DNA of 64,000 nt, from NCBI GenBank assembly GCA_023653785.1, contig JAMKCH010079258.1, forward strand, positions 27,954 through 91,953, in the 5' to 3' direction. The notes beneath the pieces were generated by a model. The model made no database searches. It saw only the letters and a program-made list of their open reading frames with translations, and was not told where the DNA came from. The position numbers and the translations under genes were made by a program. This document shows, one piece after another, positions 44,281-57,010 of the stretch (the stretch's first letter is position 1; each line of letters opens with the position of its first letter). Source of the DNA: Ophioderma brevispina. Its lineage: Eukaryota; Echinodermata; Ophiuroidea; Amphilepidida; Ophiodermatidae.

Positions 44281-44700
44281 GTTTGATTTGATTTGATTTA
44301 TTCGGACAATGTCCTGGATAACCCAAGAAAGCCTCTACAGGAAGCTTATTTCCATTGGGGTCCATTTTACTGGGACGGATTTGGGACAGCCAGGGGTAAT
44401 CACCCTACACTTTTCGACACTGACTGTGTGATTTGCATGCACAGGTATGCCGCTCTGTACATGGGACTGACGGCTTCTTAAGTCCCTCCGAAAGACCGGG
44501 TATTATCATGGTTCATTTGCCCCACAGTCCAACTGAAACCATGGGGAGAGTGAAATCCAATTTCAATCAATAGCTCATATACAAATTAAATCCAGATATT
44601 TAGAGTCACCTGATTAAATCCCTGCAAGTGTCCTGCGGGAATTGCACCAGGGACATTTAGCACCAAAGGCTATACCCTAACGCTCTCTCACAAAAGTGAA
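44281..44700 (-). mobile_element. tRNA-headed SINE, copy 2, with AATCA tail
   Basis: Minus-strand element with its head near 44,700-44,630 (GCGTTAGGGTATAGCC as a poor A box, GGTGCAATTCC as B-box-like), a body matching 24,564-24,920, and a 3' tail of AAATCAAATCAAATCAAA at 44,300-44,283. The tail and body order define it as a full-length SINE of about 415 bp. The promoter boxes are decayed. Confidence 0.8.
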
Positions 44701-44874
44701 AATTAAGTGAATGGGGAGGGAGGTGAGTGGTAGGATCGGGCTGAAGATGGGGCTGTGCCCTTAAATGGTTCAAATTGATGACTTATTCCCAAACAATAAG
44801 AGATCTCCAAATCGGGTACCCAATTTTGTACGAAGTAACCCTTGATAATTTACACTGGAGAATTCACATATGGT

Positions 44875-45115
44875 TATGGAAAAGACAACCTCTTCAGGAT
44901 TTAAGGTGTTTACATTTATTTTACTATGATTGAAAACAGTTAAGGTCCCTTACATAGTCCATCATGGAGATAAAAATGACCTTTGATTGGGACAATGGCA
45001 AAACAACCTCTTCAGCACTTCAAGGTGTTTATCCTTTGGACCAGGAAAACAGATTAAGTATAGCCCTTCCACTATAGTGCTTCACGTAGAAAGAATATTG
45101 AACCTTTAATAAAGC
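44875..45115. repeat. Imperfect tandem duplication of about 120 bp
   Basis: ACAACCTCTTCAG followed by CAAGGTGTTTA-type sequence and an AATGACCTTTGA / ATTGAACCTTTAA ending appears twice. Non-coding. Confidence 0.6.
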
Positions 45116-45299
45116 ATGGAGTTCAAGTTTAACACCAAAGAGAAAAGGTAACGGTAATGATGCCATATGAGATTAAGGGGGATGGACCCAATTTAAGGTT
45201 TCATTCTTGATTGGCTGCCTTACCCAAAACGGCCATTTTTAAAGTTTCAATTTTCAATCCATTTTGATCTGAGAGCTATTAATTGGATTCTGTAAGCCC

Positions 45300-45920
45300 A
45301 TAAAATACTGGTAAAATTAATAATGGTCGATGAAATGGGGGCACATTTTTGGCCCTTCATAAATCCAAACCAACACTCCTTAGCCTTAAGAATCAAAGGG
45401 TTTGTAAATGAGAAAAATTGTAGATTCCTTCAGACACAAAAAGGGGTCTACATGGGTAAAAATCGACACGCGCGACAGCGCGAAAACGGCCTTTTTCCCG
45501 CGAACTTTCGACACGCAGTCTCTTATCGAGCGCCGGACATTTTCCAAAAAATTACTGTTATCGTCGACACGCGACTTTTGGGGGGGGAAAATTAAAAACC
45601 AATGTACAGACTTTCAAAACTTCCGTATGCTTTGAAACGAGACACCCAACTCCGGTGGGAAACACAACTACTTACATGCGATAGAAGTCTAAGGACGTCG
45701 GGAAGGACGTACGAAAAATACCTTCCAAAACGCGATCTTCCCGGGCGGCCTGAGAGCCTTTTAGTTTTACTATATTAGACAGTAGTCAGTAATATGTTAA
45801 TTTGTTTAATGAATCGGGTTAATCATTCAATTCGTAAAGAACTTGTTGTATCAACTCTTTCCGCACTGCCCGGCCGCAGCTTCCCGGCAGCCGCGCCGGC
45901 CCGCCACCATGATTTCTCTT
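45300..45920. other. CpG-rich island with repeated TCGACACGCG
   Basis: TCGACACGCG or a one-base variant occurs at 45,463, 45,508 and 45,564. A GC-rich block (CCCGGCCGCAGCTTCCCGGC, 45,868-45,887, then GCCGCGCCGGCCCGCC) follows. Overlapping plus frames (90 and 75 codons, 45,323-45,635) have no domain. It may be a promoter/first-exon CpG island or a GC-rich transposon. I cannot decide between these. Confidence 0.35.
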
Positions 45921-47522
45921 TTCCAGTCCCCTTTTAATAATTGAAATGACAAATTTGACAATTAAAACACATTATCATTTATGAAGGGGTTTGTCAAAGA
46001 TTGGTTGTATTTTAAATGATTTTTTAAAAAATATTTGGACTTATTTAAACTTATGTACCCCTGTTTGTTTTGTTACTTCTAATAACATATGAATGCTTGA
46101 ATGTTCCATTCCAATAACGGGGTAGGTAAACTCAGCCTGATGAGAAAGTTTGTACAATCATTTTTAATCGTGGCTATGGACTTAAGCAAATAATAGTTAT
46201 GCTGATTGATTTTAAAATAATGTCAATAGACCACAAAAATAGAGATTTAGATTCGACTCTGTTTTTGAGTCATGTTTATTTACAACTTCTTTGATCGTGA
46301 TAGGGATTGTTGGGAATCCCGCCGACCGATAAATATGATGCAAATTCTTCGGAAGGAAATCCCCCTTACGCTGCAAAGTTGGTGGCAACAAATACCCTCA
46401 TTGCGAATGTGGGTTGGTCTTACTCGCAAACCTCATTAACACCTATTAAACGCATAGATGTTCAAATGACAGCAGTAAAATGAAAGAGTATACCGGCCCA
46501 ACAAATGCCATAGACTAATTGCGCGATCCCCGAATGCATCTCATGCGGTGCCAGTTCATCCGGGATCTTTTACCAGCCTCAAGTCGGCTAAAAACATACG
46601 GTTGGGAGCGTAACGTTTAAATACAAGCAGAAAACTTAACTTATCTGTGCGTTGCACTATAGTTGCGTTACTCGTCGTCAGGTGACAAGTTAGGGACACA
46701 GTTAGTTACGATCCGAAAATCTCAGTTTTGTATTGAATTTTCAACACAGTGCCTCGATGTTTTTTGTTCCATACGATATTTCTTCTACATTGTGTAAGAT
46801 TAATTCGCATGAAAAGGTATTTGTATTGTAATTTTAGGCAACTGTTCGGTGACGCGAAAGAACAACAATTTTTTTGTAACAGTGACCTCTGTTAAAGTTC
46901 CCAGATGGAAATGGGGACCGAATGAGATGCATTTCGGGGATGGGGGATCGTGCAAATAGGCTATTAGCAACACAAAATCAATCCGCGCACATTGCATGAA
47001 GATAGTTTATACCGATGTGTGCTAAACATTTCTGATATAAATATCAATTTTATTTCGATGTATTTTTCAGCGCTTATAATTATGACACACTGAATTTTGG
47101 AAAAAAAACAAAACTTTAAATTGTTTTTAAAACGGACATCGAATGTTGTAGGTAGAATTATGTTTCGTGCTTAGCACTTGACTAAATCGACCAGGTGCAC
47201 ATTCGCCAAACTTGTCTTCGTTGCTTCGTACTTTACACAACGCCTAAGGTTAGGCTATAAACATTGGCGGAATATTCAAATTGTACCCAAAATAGCTCCA
47301 AAGACTGGCGATTATTAATATTCATGCCATGCACAACCGTTTTTTTTTTTTTTTAAGAGGCGATTTGGCAAGGAGGATTTACTTTAAAACAAGGTAGCCT
47401 ACTTACGTTATTAACCGGTATGTTCCGATGATGTGACATGTGACGATGTGATAAAGTTAACTGTGATCCCGGGTGATTTTATCGCAAACTGGATTTCTAA
47501 CTGATTCTTTCCAACATTTCAG
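45921..47522. other. Unassigned stretch upstream of a candidate exon
   Basis: A T15 run (47,340-47,354) and scattered CpG-containing words are present. The end (CTGATTCTTTCCAACATTTCAG) is a strong acceptor. Confidence 0.3.
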
Positions 47523-47907
47523 ATGCAAATTGAGTAAAATAATGCTAATTTATCATTACTCAAAAAACAGAGCGTTTGCCAACAAATCGGCAATAGCGCT
47601 CTCTAAATGCGTATTTTCCCGGACCCATTGTACGGAAGAAAAACAACATGCGATGCCAATAAATGATCGACATACGATGGGACACAATATAAAGATCGAC
47701 ACGCGGGACACGTTGAGATTGAGTGGGGCTCTAAAAAGCGAACAGCGACACTCCAAGCAAGTGCCTGTGCGCTTAAACGCGCACACTGCGACAGCCGTGT
47801 TAATTGGGCAACCCATGTCGACCCCTACAAAAATATTGACCACTTCTGGTCAAATCTGGGGTTCTGGGGACGAGGATATTACTAGCGATCGGGCCATGGA
47901 TCTTTAA
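47523..47907 (+). CDS. Candidate terminal exon, about 127 codons
   Basis: A strong acceptor (TTCTTTCCAACATTTCAG, AG at 47,521-47,522) opens a frame that runs to TAA at 47,905-47,907. The product is basic and polar (CKLSKIMLIYHYSKNR at the start) and ends GSGDEDITSDRAMDL. It has no transmembrane segment and only three Cys. GC at third positions is about 61 of 127, slightly above local GC. The region is CpG-rich and includes one more TCGACACGCG (47,696). The same stretch is open on minus for 95 codons, which weakens the case. No AATAAA lies close downstream. Unknown function; it could be a last exon or CpG-island DNA with few stops. Confidence 0.25.
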
Positions 47908-48275
47908 CATACTATGGTATAGCTTGATATAGTGTATCTTGTCATAATTTGGAAACCTTTTCACTTGCAAAAATGTGTGTAGCACAAGGTCAAGTTCCAC
48001 CTTACAATGAACAAGGTATAGGGCCTACATACATGGTTAAGTTCTCATCTTTCCAAGGGGGAAACAATCAATGAATTGGCATACAGTTTAGTGTGGTATT
48101 TACATTTGACCTCATTCACTATTTCTGTAGAATCATTTTTCTCTACCAGCAAGCTGGCCTTGAATGAACTCCCTCACAATGCCCACCCTAAGTTCACAGC
48201 ACGGTCACCAACTCCCATGAAAGCTGTCTGTAGCTGTGTTCAGAAATACCTCAACTCAGTGATTTATCAGCTGTG
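47908..48275. other. Unassigned spacer
   Basis: A 71-codon plus frame (48,076-48,291) is not supported by splice sites or composition. Confidence 0.4.
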
Positions 48276-48478
48276 TACAGTAACTTGTTAATTTCACGAG
48301 GCACTTAATTTCACAAATTTCAAGAGTAACAAGAATTTGCGAAATAAAATCCTCGCGAAAATATTGCCCAAGTACATCAGCATCACCACAAAATTTCAAA
48401 TTCGCGAAATTTAATACTCGCGAAAATGTCACCAATCGCAAATTTGCGAAAAAAAGTATCCGTGAATGTTTTACAGTA
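48276..48478. mobile_element. MITE, TACTGTAA family, copy 2
   Basis: Ends TACAGTAACTTG (left) and GTTTTACAGTA (right). The interior is full of short inverted GCGAAA words (TTTGCGAAAT, CTCGCGAAAAT, TTCGCGAAATTT). Length 203 bp matches the other two family members. Confidence 0.7.
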
Positions 48479-51400
48479 TATACATCCAAGCACTGGCTCA
48501 GGCATCTATGAGTCTATGGTTTGAGACTAGATTTGCACATTGCTTTGCTGTTTCTTGAGAAAACCAAGCACTAATTAACAACATTTTGATGGAAACTTGG
48601 ACTTCAATTAACATGCTCAGTATTTCTCCGTTTGGGACTTTTTCCTTCAAAGATGTTGCTTAGATAAGAACTTATAGCATCCAACCAAGGAAGAACAGAA
48701 GACATGATTTAGACTAGGTTTGACAGGGCGAAATAACACTCGAGAGTTTAACTGACATTTTGTTTTTCTGAGCTCATTTTTGCGAGCTAGAGTGCCGCAA
48801 GTTGAACATAGAAGGACGTGACGCTAACAGCAGTGGGCATTTTAATAAGAATTTGTGTTGATATCTTAGTTTGTTCGGTTAACTTACAAGCCCCATTCTA
48901 TATCCCCACGACTAATGCAGTACGTCAACATGTGAATTATTAAGCAAAGATAGAACCTCCATCTACCACTAGTTCACAACATTACAGCTAAAAATGAGCT
49001 TTGGGACACGCAAGGTGGGACGTACGTGGAGGGCGACTTGGGCTCTCACGGCGCCCACACCAACATAACAAAACACTAGGGCAAATACAAATTCCAGGTT
49101 GCAAAAAGAAGCTCATTTCAAGGGGAAGCAAAAGAGCATTTTTAATTAGGTTGTTGTTTTGGTTCCATGGCAGGCCAACCTTATTCACCACAAGATTCAA
49201 TTTTTTTTATACTTTTTACTCTTTTCCTTCCAAAAATGTCCTAATTGTGCATTTTTAACAGCCATATCAGAATCTGCATGAACAAAAATCATTCAAATGA
49301 GTCCAAACAAGCCTAGTCTTACATCAGTGGTTTGGTAGATGGCTTCCAAAATGACCTACACGTATTGGGAAGCCATCTCCAAAAGTCAATTATAAAAACC
49401 TGAACAGAATCGTCCCAGGATTGAAAAGTAGAACAAATAGTCTGGAAAGATTTACTCATTAAGATATAAATGGAGAGCAGTATAAGGGGATTTTGTCTTC
49501 TTAAATATTGCTATTCTTAGTGCAAGGGGTTGTACTTTTAATGATCATCTGCACCATTACTGCCGAGTTGATGCTGTGGCAGGGCTTTTCTCCTATTCAT
49601 ACCTATCCTATGCCATCTTTCACCAAGGAAAAGAACAAGTCCGAAATAACCCTTTAAGTGAGCTTGAAGGTATTGCTAGATCATCATAGCCAATTGTGCT
49701 AAACTGTTTGTATATTTATTAGGCTATTAGACTTTTACCCACGAGTCTGTGATTTTTGGGTTCGTTGTAATCAATGACATAAATGAATAATCACTGAATA
49801 TAGTAAAGCACATTTTGAAGAATTTATTTTTATATTAAAAACCACAAAATTTTGAAGTGAAATTACAGATTGGTGTTATCAAAAATGTGATGATTGAAAT
49901 GACAAATAGGGGCTTTGAGTTATAATTCATCATCATCACCCACAACACCACAGCTCCCATGGCTTAGCACAGAACATGTTTACAGGCGTGATCCAGGCGA
50001 GGGGGTTGGATGGGGGGCTCGCGCCTACCAGTAATTCTGCAAATTCTTGCAACATCAAGCCCATTTTGGGACAAGTTACAGCCTTTAGAGATATAGCCCC
50101 CGGTAATTTTTGAATGTTTCCAAATCCGGATCCGCTCCCTGCTTAAGACAATATTTTTTTCTTTGCACGCCAACAATCTTTTTGGGCCATTTCAAATTGG
50201 TGGTCCCACGTCCCAAATTTTCCATTCTGTCATTTGCAAATAGATGATTTTTGTAGCATTCACACATGCTAAAATTTGAAAATAGCCCAAAAACTATTGA
50301 CAACAAAATAAATCTCGCCGATTCGCAAATATTTTCAGCCCATTTTCCAGATGCTTTGGTAGTGTTGGAGTACTGTAGTTACATGAAGCAGTTCGGCAGC
50401 TTACATCTTCAATGTGTCCCGGGAAGGCAACGTGTAAAGCGCCCCGTTCATGTTGTATAGCCGCTCATGTAAATTTGCCAGGGTAGATGGATGAAGCGTG
50501 ACTAGTTGGGTGCTAAACCGGCACCCTACCGGTCTCCCAATGCAATGAAGCTCATGAATTTTTGAGGAGACTCTCGCAGAAGGAAACTTACTTCCGAGAT
50601 CATTATGTTGAAACATGAAACCGTGATGGAACGCGCGATGGGTTAAATTGGCCCCGGAGTGTGTAGGATGCAGAACGGCCCCTCTTGGTCGTGATTGAAC
50701 GAAAGGTACACATTGGGAGGCCTAACTGACAGGTTAAATTTCAAGAGCAGCATGAATGCCATGTTTTTAATGAGGGTTCTTTGACAAGTGATGATGGCAA
50801 ATTATGGTGAAAATAGGAACAATATGGTATCTTTATGGAAGGGAACTGCATTAAATAACAACTGTTTGAAGGTCAGCCAAATTGGGCAGGAAAAAAGGGA
50901 CTTTTGATAGCTTTGTTTATGGTGGACAATTGGAGATCTCTTGCAATTGTTTTTATAAATTTTTCTCTCAGGTCTGTAATTTCATTAGTTCTTTTACAGA
51001 CTTTCCAGCATAAATATCTGTAAAGAAACACTCTAAAAGATTAGTCTGGGGACTCACCAAACTATATTTTAAAATTTTTGACACTGAATTTGGATCTTGG
51101 TGGGTTCCCCGCTGACACTTTTCTCCTTATCCAATGACCAATTGTTTTACGTGTGAAGTATAAGTTTTTATAGGGGAAACAATTGATACTTTACGTATTA
51201 TTTCCATTTCTGCCAGTAATGTTAATTTTGATGGTTCAAAATCGCTTGCTAAGGTCTGAACCATTATCATTAAGAATGCCATTCATAGTCCCCATTGATG
51301 TACTAAATATGATATCAAAGTGTAAAACCAAAAAACTCATGGTTAACATTTGATTAATAGTTGAGTCATGACATTTAGCCATAGTGACAAGAGTTTTTGA

Positions 51401-52319
51401 GACCATGGATGATTTTACAAATTGTTTCATTTCCTGTCAAGTTTTGTACAGATAAGACACCTGTTACTGTATTTTGTTAAAATTGGGCGAAGGTCTTGCA
51501 TACTTTTCGCAATTTAAAAAAGAAATAAGTTGCTCTAATTAAGTTGGCCCATTGCTATGAAGGAAATAAGTCGAATTTATGGAGACCCCACATTGGATCA
51601 TAGCGCATAATGACAAATAAGCCATTATCGGCAGTGGAGTTTACAAACAAATTAACAAACAACAACAACGAACAAGGTTACAACAGCACAAATGTCTGAT
51701 TTTCTTCTTTGCACACTGTATTAATCTAATCATTAACTGAAGCATGATACATTCTACTGCACACCTGCTAGTGTACAAAGAGTTCCTCATTACTACTGCT
51801 TCATCTGGATTCCAACAACAGGGGTGAGTCTATACAATACTTTCTATTTAATTAAGCTTAACTTAATAATAACATAAAAACCCGTTTATCCACTCGTCGC
51901 TTATACATTAATTCAACTCACCTGTATTTATGAATCGCACCCGAAAAGATAAGTCGCACTCACGTAAAGTAGGAAATGATATGAAAAAAAAACCATACAG
52001 AATTGGTTTAGGAATAGCAATCGTGAAACGTTAGTGAGATATTAATCCTATAAAAAAAAAAAAATGTTTAGTTAATAATGGAAAGACCAATAAATGTTCT
52101 CAATATATAGATCCAAATTTTGCCTAAGATTTTCTTTTGCATTTATTTTGGAAAGCAAATTTCACTTCACTTCAAATATCAAGTTTATGGGGAGAGCATT
52201 TCCCGAATGCCCTATTTTTCCCATGCATAAAAGATTCAACATCGACCTAACTGTAAAAGTGCTGCAAATCTGTATTTCATGTCAGGAAAAGATGATGGTG
52301 ATTTGACATTGATCAAAAA
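48479..52319. other. Unassigned 3.8-kb stretch
   Basis: No recognised gene or repeat family. Around 49,000-49,260 both strands are open (70-85 codons). A GGGTGAGT donor-like site at 51,821 follows a frame of about 25 codons that begins with an ATG after a stop (near 51,746). None of these is called. Confidence 0.4.
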
Positions 52320-52790
52320 TGATTCAGTTTTAAGGATGGATGTCCAGGATTCTAATTTGCTTTGGTCATGATATAATCAACTGTCGTATTGCCCATAGGC
52401 TACTTAATCGTAATAATCAAGAACTGACTTTGTCAGAAAGTTACAATGTATATTTAGGATTTACATTTTCATCTCATCTTCTGAATGGAGAGTCTTATCT
52501 CAACATCAACGACAGTGATTCACTTTTAAGGATGCACATCAGGATTTTAAGTGGTAGTTTGGTTGTGATGTATCATTCCAATATCGCATTCAGCCTACAT
52601 GTTATGTGACCGAATTCACGAATGTGACTGCAAGAAAGGAGTACTCACAGAATGCCACATTCCATGTTTTGATATGAATGCGAGCTGAATGCCGAGCACT
52701 GCGATTCCCCTTTTAAGGATGCACTTAAGTATGTTAATCATTGGTCATGTTGTAATATATCATTAAATTATTGCACATAAGTTATACAAC
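52320..52790. repeat. Three diverged tandem copies of about 190 bp
   Basis: Copies start at about 52,321, 52,518 and 52,702, each with GATTCA/C followed by TTTTAAGGATG. Then come GGTCATGAT/TTGTGATGTAT-like sequence, a TATTGC...CAT block and a TACATGTTATG/AAGTTATACAAC-like ending. The 89-codon plus frame across copies 1 and 2 is not periodic and is not called. Confidence 0.65.
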
Positions 52791-53419
52791 CAAAACTGTC
52801 AAGTTGTGCCTTGTGTATCTTGAAAGACCTTTTTTAATGTCAATAATACTATCTAAGGATTGGTCATAAGGGACTCTTTTGTTTAAAGGGAGCCAATGAG
52901 CAACTTTGTAAGAATGTTGATAGGAATGAAGAGGACAAGTGCTTTAAAAATATCTAGAAGCTGCATTTCAATTGGTTATGGATACATGAGGATAAATGCT
53001 GCATGAAAGACTGGTACAGTGCTGTCGATCACTTTTAAGGGCGTGCTTCTTCATATCAGTATCTGTCTTCCTTTCCTTCACCCTCTTTTCTTGCTCTTTC
53101 CAATCATTCATTCTCTCCTCCTACTACACTCTCAGCCTCTCTTCCTTCTCTTCGGATCGCTCAACATCATTCCTTCACACTCAAACCGCTTATGCCTATC
53201 ACAATGATCCTATTGCTCTTTTGTGCTCTAAATTCACTGTCACTGAGAAAAATATTGTGATATGTATCAATATACCAATAAATTACATGGAAGAGACAAT
53301 TTAGTTTCCATCTAGAATTCCCTGAACACATACATAGGCAGTTATTGTAAATTATCACAAGGAAATTAGAACAATGGCCAAGGATTTCTACTAGGCCTAA
53401 AATGATAACATTTCGGACC
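52791..53419. other. Unassigned stretch with a pyrimidine-rich tract
   Basis: A CTTCCTTTC/CTCTCCTCC-rich run lies at 53,065-53,155. The frames over it are Ser/Phe/Leu-rich by composition and are not called. Confidence 0.4.
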
Positions 53420-53625
53420 ATTCTTTGGGAAGTCCCACCACATGACCAAACTTTATTTTCCTCTCCCATGACAAACAACATCTATCGAAGTGGAAACCTG
53501 TTTTGGTTAGGTGTTGGACAAAATCTACCCAAAATAATTTTTGTCCACCTTTTTTTTCGCTAGATTATTTGTTTTGTCATGGGAGGCAAATAAAAGTTTG
53601 GTCACATGTATGACTTCCTGAAGAT
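53420..53625. mobile_element. Palindromic foldback element, about 200 bp
   Basis: Nearly the whole segment folds on itself. CATGACCAAACTTTATTTTC pairs with ATAAAAGTTTGGTCACATG, CTCCCATGACAAACAA with TTGTTTTGTCATGGGAG, and GTGTTGGACAAAATCTACCC with TTTTTGTCCACC near the apex. No coding capacity. Confidence 0.85.
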
Positions 53626-54279
53626 GAGGTAATGATATCCACATGCCCCTTTAATGGGAGAACATGACTAGACCTTAATTTAAAGTAAACACTACCCAAC
53701 ACTACCCTTTCTCACTGAACAAATCAATAAAATGGTTCTGAATGAGGAATTAATTTTAGTTTTAATTAAATGGGTTGTTCTGCATACAACAGGTGACATA
53801 ATCTCAACCTCCAAAGGCATACTTCAAAGACCACAAAGGTGGTACATTAACATTGAACGGTGCTCTGGACTATGGTGCATGTAAAGAACAGATTTTTTGC
53901 ATTCACTGGAGGCTTGGAAGAACTTGTATTCTTGTGTCCATGCATACATGAAATCTCAACTAGTGCGGTAAGGTGAACCCTTAAAATAACATCAAGTTGA
54001 GGGCCAAAAGATCAATAACTAGGCCACCCTTCAATGCACTTTGGGTCAACAAATTACTTTGGAGAATTATATGCCTCAGTTTAACATGGATTAACCATAT
54101 AATAATCTACCTTAAATTCAAACCAATTGACTGATTTTCCCTGTTCTCCAAATGTCAGTATACTAGAAAACCATATTTAACTTAGACCCTTAGTTGTGTG
54201 GTTGTATCTGAAATTAGCAACATCAACATAAATTTATAACATGAATATAATTAACATAATCTTTTTAAGTCCATCTGTC
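53626..54279. other. Unassigned stretch
   Basis: Nothing assignable found. Confidence 0.4.
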
Positions 54280-54425
54280 TTTTAGTCAGTTGATCTTTTT
54301 AGTCAGTTGGGCTTTTAGTCAGTTGATCTTTAGTTAACCTAGTTAACCAAGTGATAATTTAGTCACTTGATCATTTAGTCATTCAATCATTTAGTCACTT
54401 GATCATTTAGTTACTGTCCTTTTCG
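54280..54425. repeat. Minisatellite of TTTAGTCACTTGATCA type
   Basis: About eight units of 15-17 bp. The first half reads TTTAGTCAGTTGATCT and the second TTTAGTCACTTGATCA, separated by TTAACCTAGTTAACCAAGTG. Confidence 0.9.
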
Positions 54426-56839
54426 TCAATCTATTATCAATAAGACAAATCATGATCAATCAAACTTCAGTTGGAAGAAACAGAAGACTACAGACATCCT
54501 ACAAGAGAGTACCCTATCTGTCAATCATATGTCATGTCTTTGTTAGATACCCAGAACTACTTCAATAAAATAAATCAGGCACAATATTAGTTATAAGAAA
54601 CAGAAGGCTATAGATATCCTACACCTAAATGAAACAACACTATGATTCACATGTCATGTCTTCATTAGATAGCACACATATCACCTTCACCATAGGCGCA
54701 TTCCACGTTTTAACATGCTATATGTCAACACCATACAGACGTGATGTACAGGGTAGCCCTACATCATAGCTGTCATACGGTTTATCATAATTGATGATTT
54801 GAAACAATTCAGCAGTATGGTTGATGTAAAATGTTGCCTGAACATAGAAATTCTGTGACATGAAACACTTTTTGCAAAACAAAAAATACACAACTCATCC
54901 CGGCAAACTTCTAATATTGAAAACAATTCTGAAGTGGTGGCACGGCGTTTGTACAATTTGGAGGCAAAACCGGGAAATCTACTTTAGTGCTATACATGCA
55001 AGTTCGGTATTGAAGTCTTAATCCACCTTCTACCTGGCATGCTTTTTGGGCACCAATATTGAAGCACATTAGCTCACATTGCCAGTGTGCTGCTATTGAA
55101 TATGTATGTACCATTGCTATTAATTGAAAGCAATATGATTAGGCCTTCAAAAAGTTTGTCTCACATGCATCTGTCAAAAAATAATGTGCTATGCTTTTTT
55201 ATATTTTTTTAAATTCATTGTTATCATTGTTTTTGGGCCACATATTTATTTGTTATGATTTATTATTTGTTATGATTTATATATTTATTTATATATTTAT
55301 TTATATCTTTATTTATTTGCCCTTAGAGTTATTTTTTTTCTTTTTTTTTTTCCTGACAACTTAACACTTGAAGTGGACAAGTGGGGGGTTCCTTGGGGTT
55401 CCTAGGGAACCCGATAGTTTTGCGACTAACAATATACTTTTTTCTGACTCTTTTTTTTTTGTATTGTCTAATTTTCGGATACGCAATCTTTTCATTAAAA
55501 TCCATTGCCTCATTAATTAGATGGGAGTGTCAGTAAAAAAAATATTAATAAAAATAATTAATTATGGATTTGTCCTGTTTAGGGTATTTAGGTACTAACA
55601 TTCAATTAATAAACACATAATAAAAATTGGTCTATATACTAAGTTCTTTATATGCTATAGCGATTATTTTGGCTTTTACCGTATCTCCGTCCCGCCACTG
55701 TACTGTCAGCATGCAGCGATGTTGAAAGTTGTTGCTTTTCTAACCCTGAATAAATCGGCTGCAATTTCAATTTCGACCAACTTGACAAAAACTTTCGTCA
55801 CAGGAAATGATAAATTTAACATGGAGATGGTGTAAATTATGCTGTTTTTAATGCTCAATTTATTGTTTGGACTAAAATGAATAGAGTAAAGACACAAAAT
55901 TGTGCTTGACAAGGGTACAGCACACAAAAAAATCCAACTTGTTATTATGCTGAATATAGAAAAGGACTATAGTACATGTAGGTGCAGTCATTATTGAACA
56001 CCATGCCCGGGACCATGCCACAACCATTTCTGCTCTTTAGGCATTTGTTATTATCAAAATGTTACAAAACAGCATCAAGAAGTGCTGTAAAAGTGACACA
56101 GGATTTTGTTTTGACACTAACCTGTGGGGTGAAAGAGACTTAGTGAAAAAAGTGCCTCAGTTACTATCACTCCTCTTTGGTTTTTCTATAACTCAAGCAC
56201 TTGGGGAACACACAGACCTAAAACTAGTTTGCATTTGCAGAAGTCTACCCTACATATCTATCTGTAACACACCCAGGATTACACATGATTAAAGGAAGTT
56301 TTCTACAGGATATATACACAATTCAGTTTGAAGAGCAATTTAGCACATTTCCTGTACCTGTACCCGGGACCTGTACAATTAAATACCTTCAGGAAATCCT
56401 AAATTTCAAACTAGGGCAAGGATGTAACTTTTTCTATTACAGAGATGTTGGTTTGGCAGTACTGTGTTTTACAGTCCATTGATTCTCACCTAAACATTCA
56501 GGTATGAAAACAGGGATTTATAGTTGTTCAGTTTTGGCGGGAAATCAGTGGGCCGTAAAACCCAAGTATGCTGTCAATGTAACCTTTCTACAGGCTAATT
56601 CTTGCATGCATTGCATGCATGTTGGTTTTCAATTGAGTTTACTTTACCATTTCTCGTAACTTGTAAACTTGATAGTTATGTACTGAAGTTTGGTCTACCA
56701 TTAAATATAGACACACACACAATGAATAAATAAATCCAAAACAGAAACAAAGTCACAAAATAAACAAAACATGTCACCGTTCTCAACGTAGTGTCACCTG
56801 CTTTGCAATCCACCTTTCTTTAATCTCTGCACAAGTTAA
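54426..56839. other. Unassigned 2.4-kb stretch with an AT-rich core
   Basis: 55,190-55,345 is almost pure A/T with repeated TTTATATATTTATTTA. A near-repeat of ATCAAACTTCAGTTGGAAGAAACAGAAG occurs as GTTATAAGAAACAGAAGGCT about 115 bp later (54,466 and 54,590). Short frames on both strands lack support. Confidence 0.4.
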
Positions 56840-57010
56840 CCTCTACTGACCTTTGACCATGTTGTGTGACCTTTAACCTTGCCATAACATGCAAGTCTCT
56901 ATGGTGCATCTGTGACCCCAGTTTGGTGGCAATTGGAGGTAAAGTGTCTGTGCAGTGAAAAAGGTTAACCCGAAAAAAAAAAAAACAACACACAGACAAA
57001 CATACAGAAT
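56840..57010. repeat. Probable retroelement tail fragment
   Basis: Contains TGACCTTTGACCATG, GTGACCCCAGTTTGGTGGCA, GGTTAACCCG, an A run and ACACACAGACAAACATACAG. This order resembles the 3' ends of LINE or SINE copies in marine invertebrates, but no second copy in the window confirms it. Confidence 0.25.
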
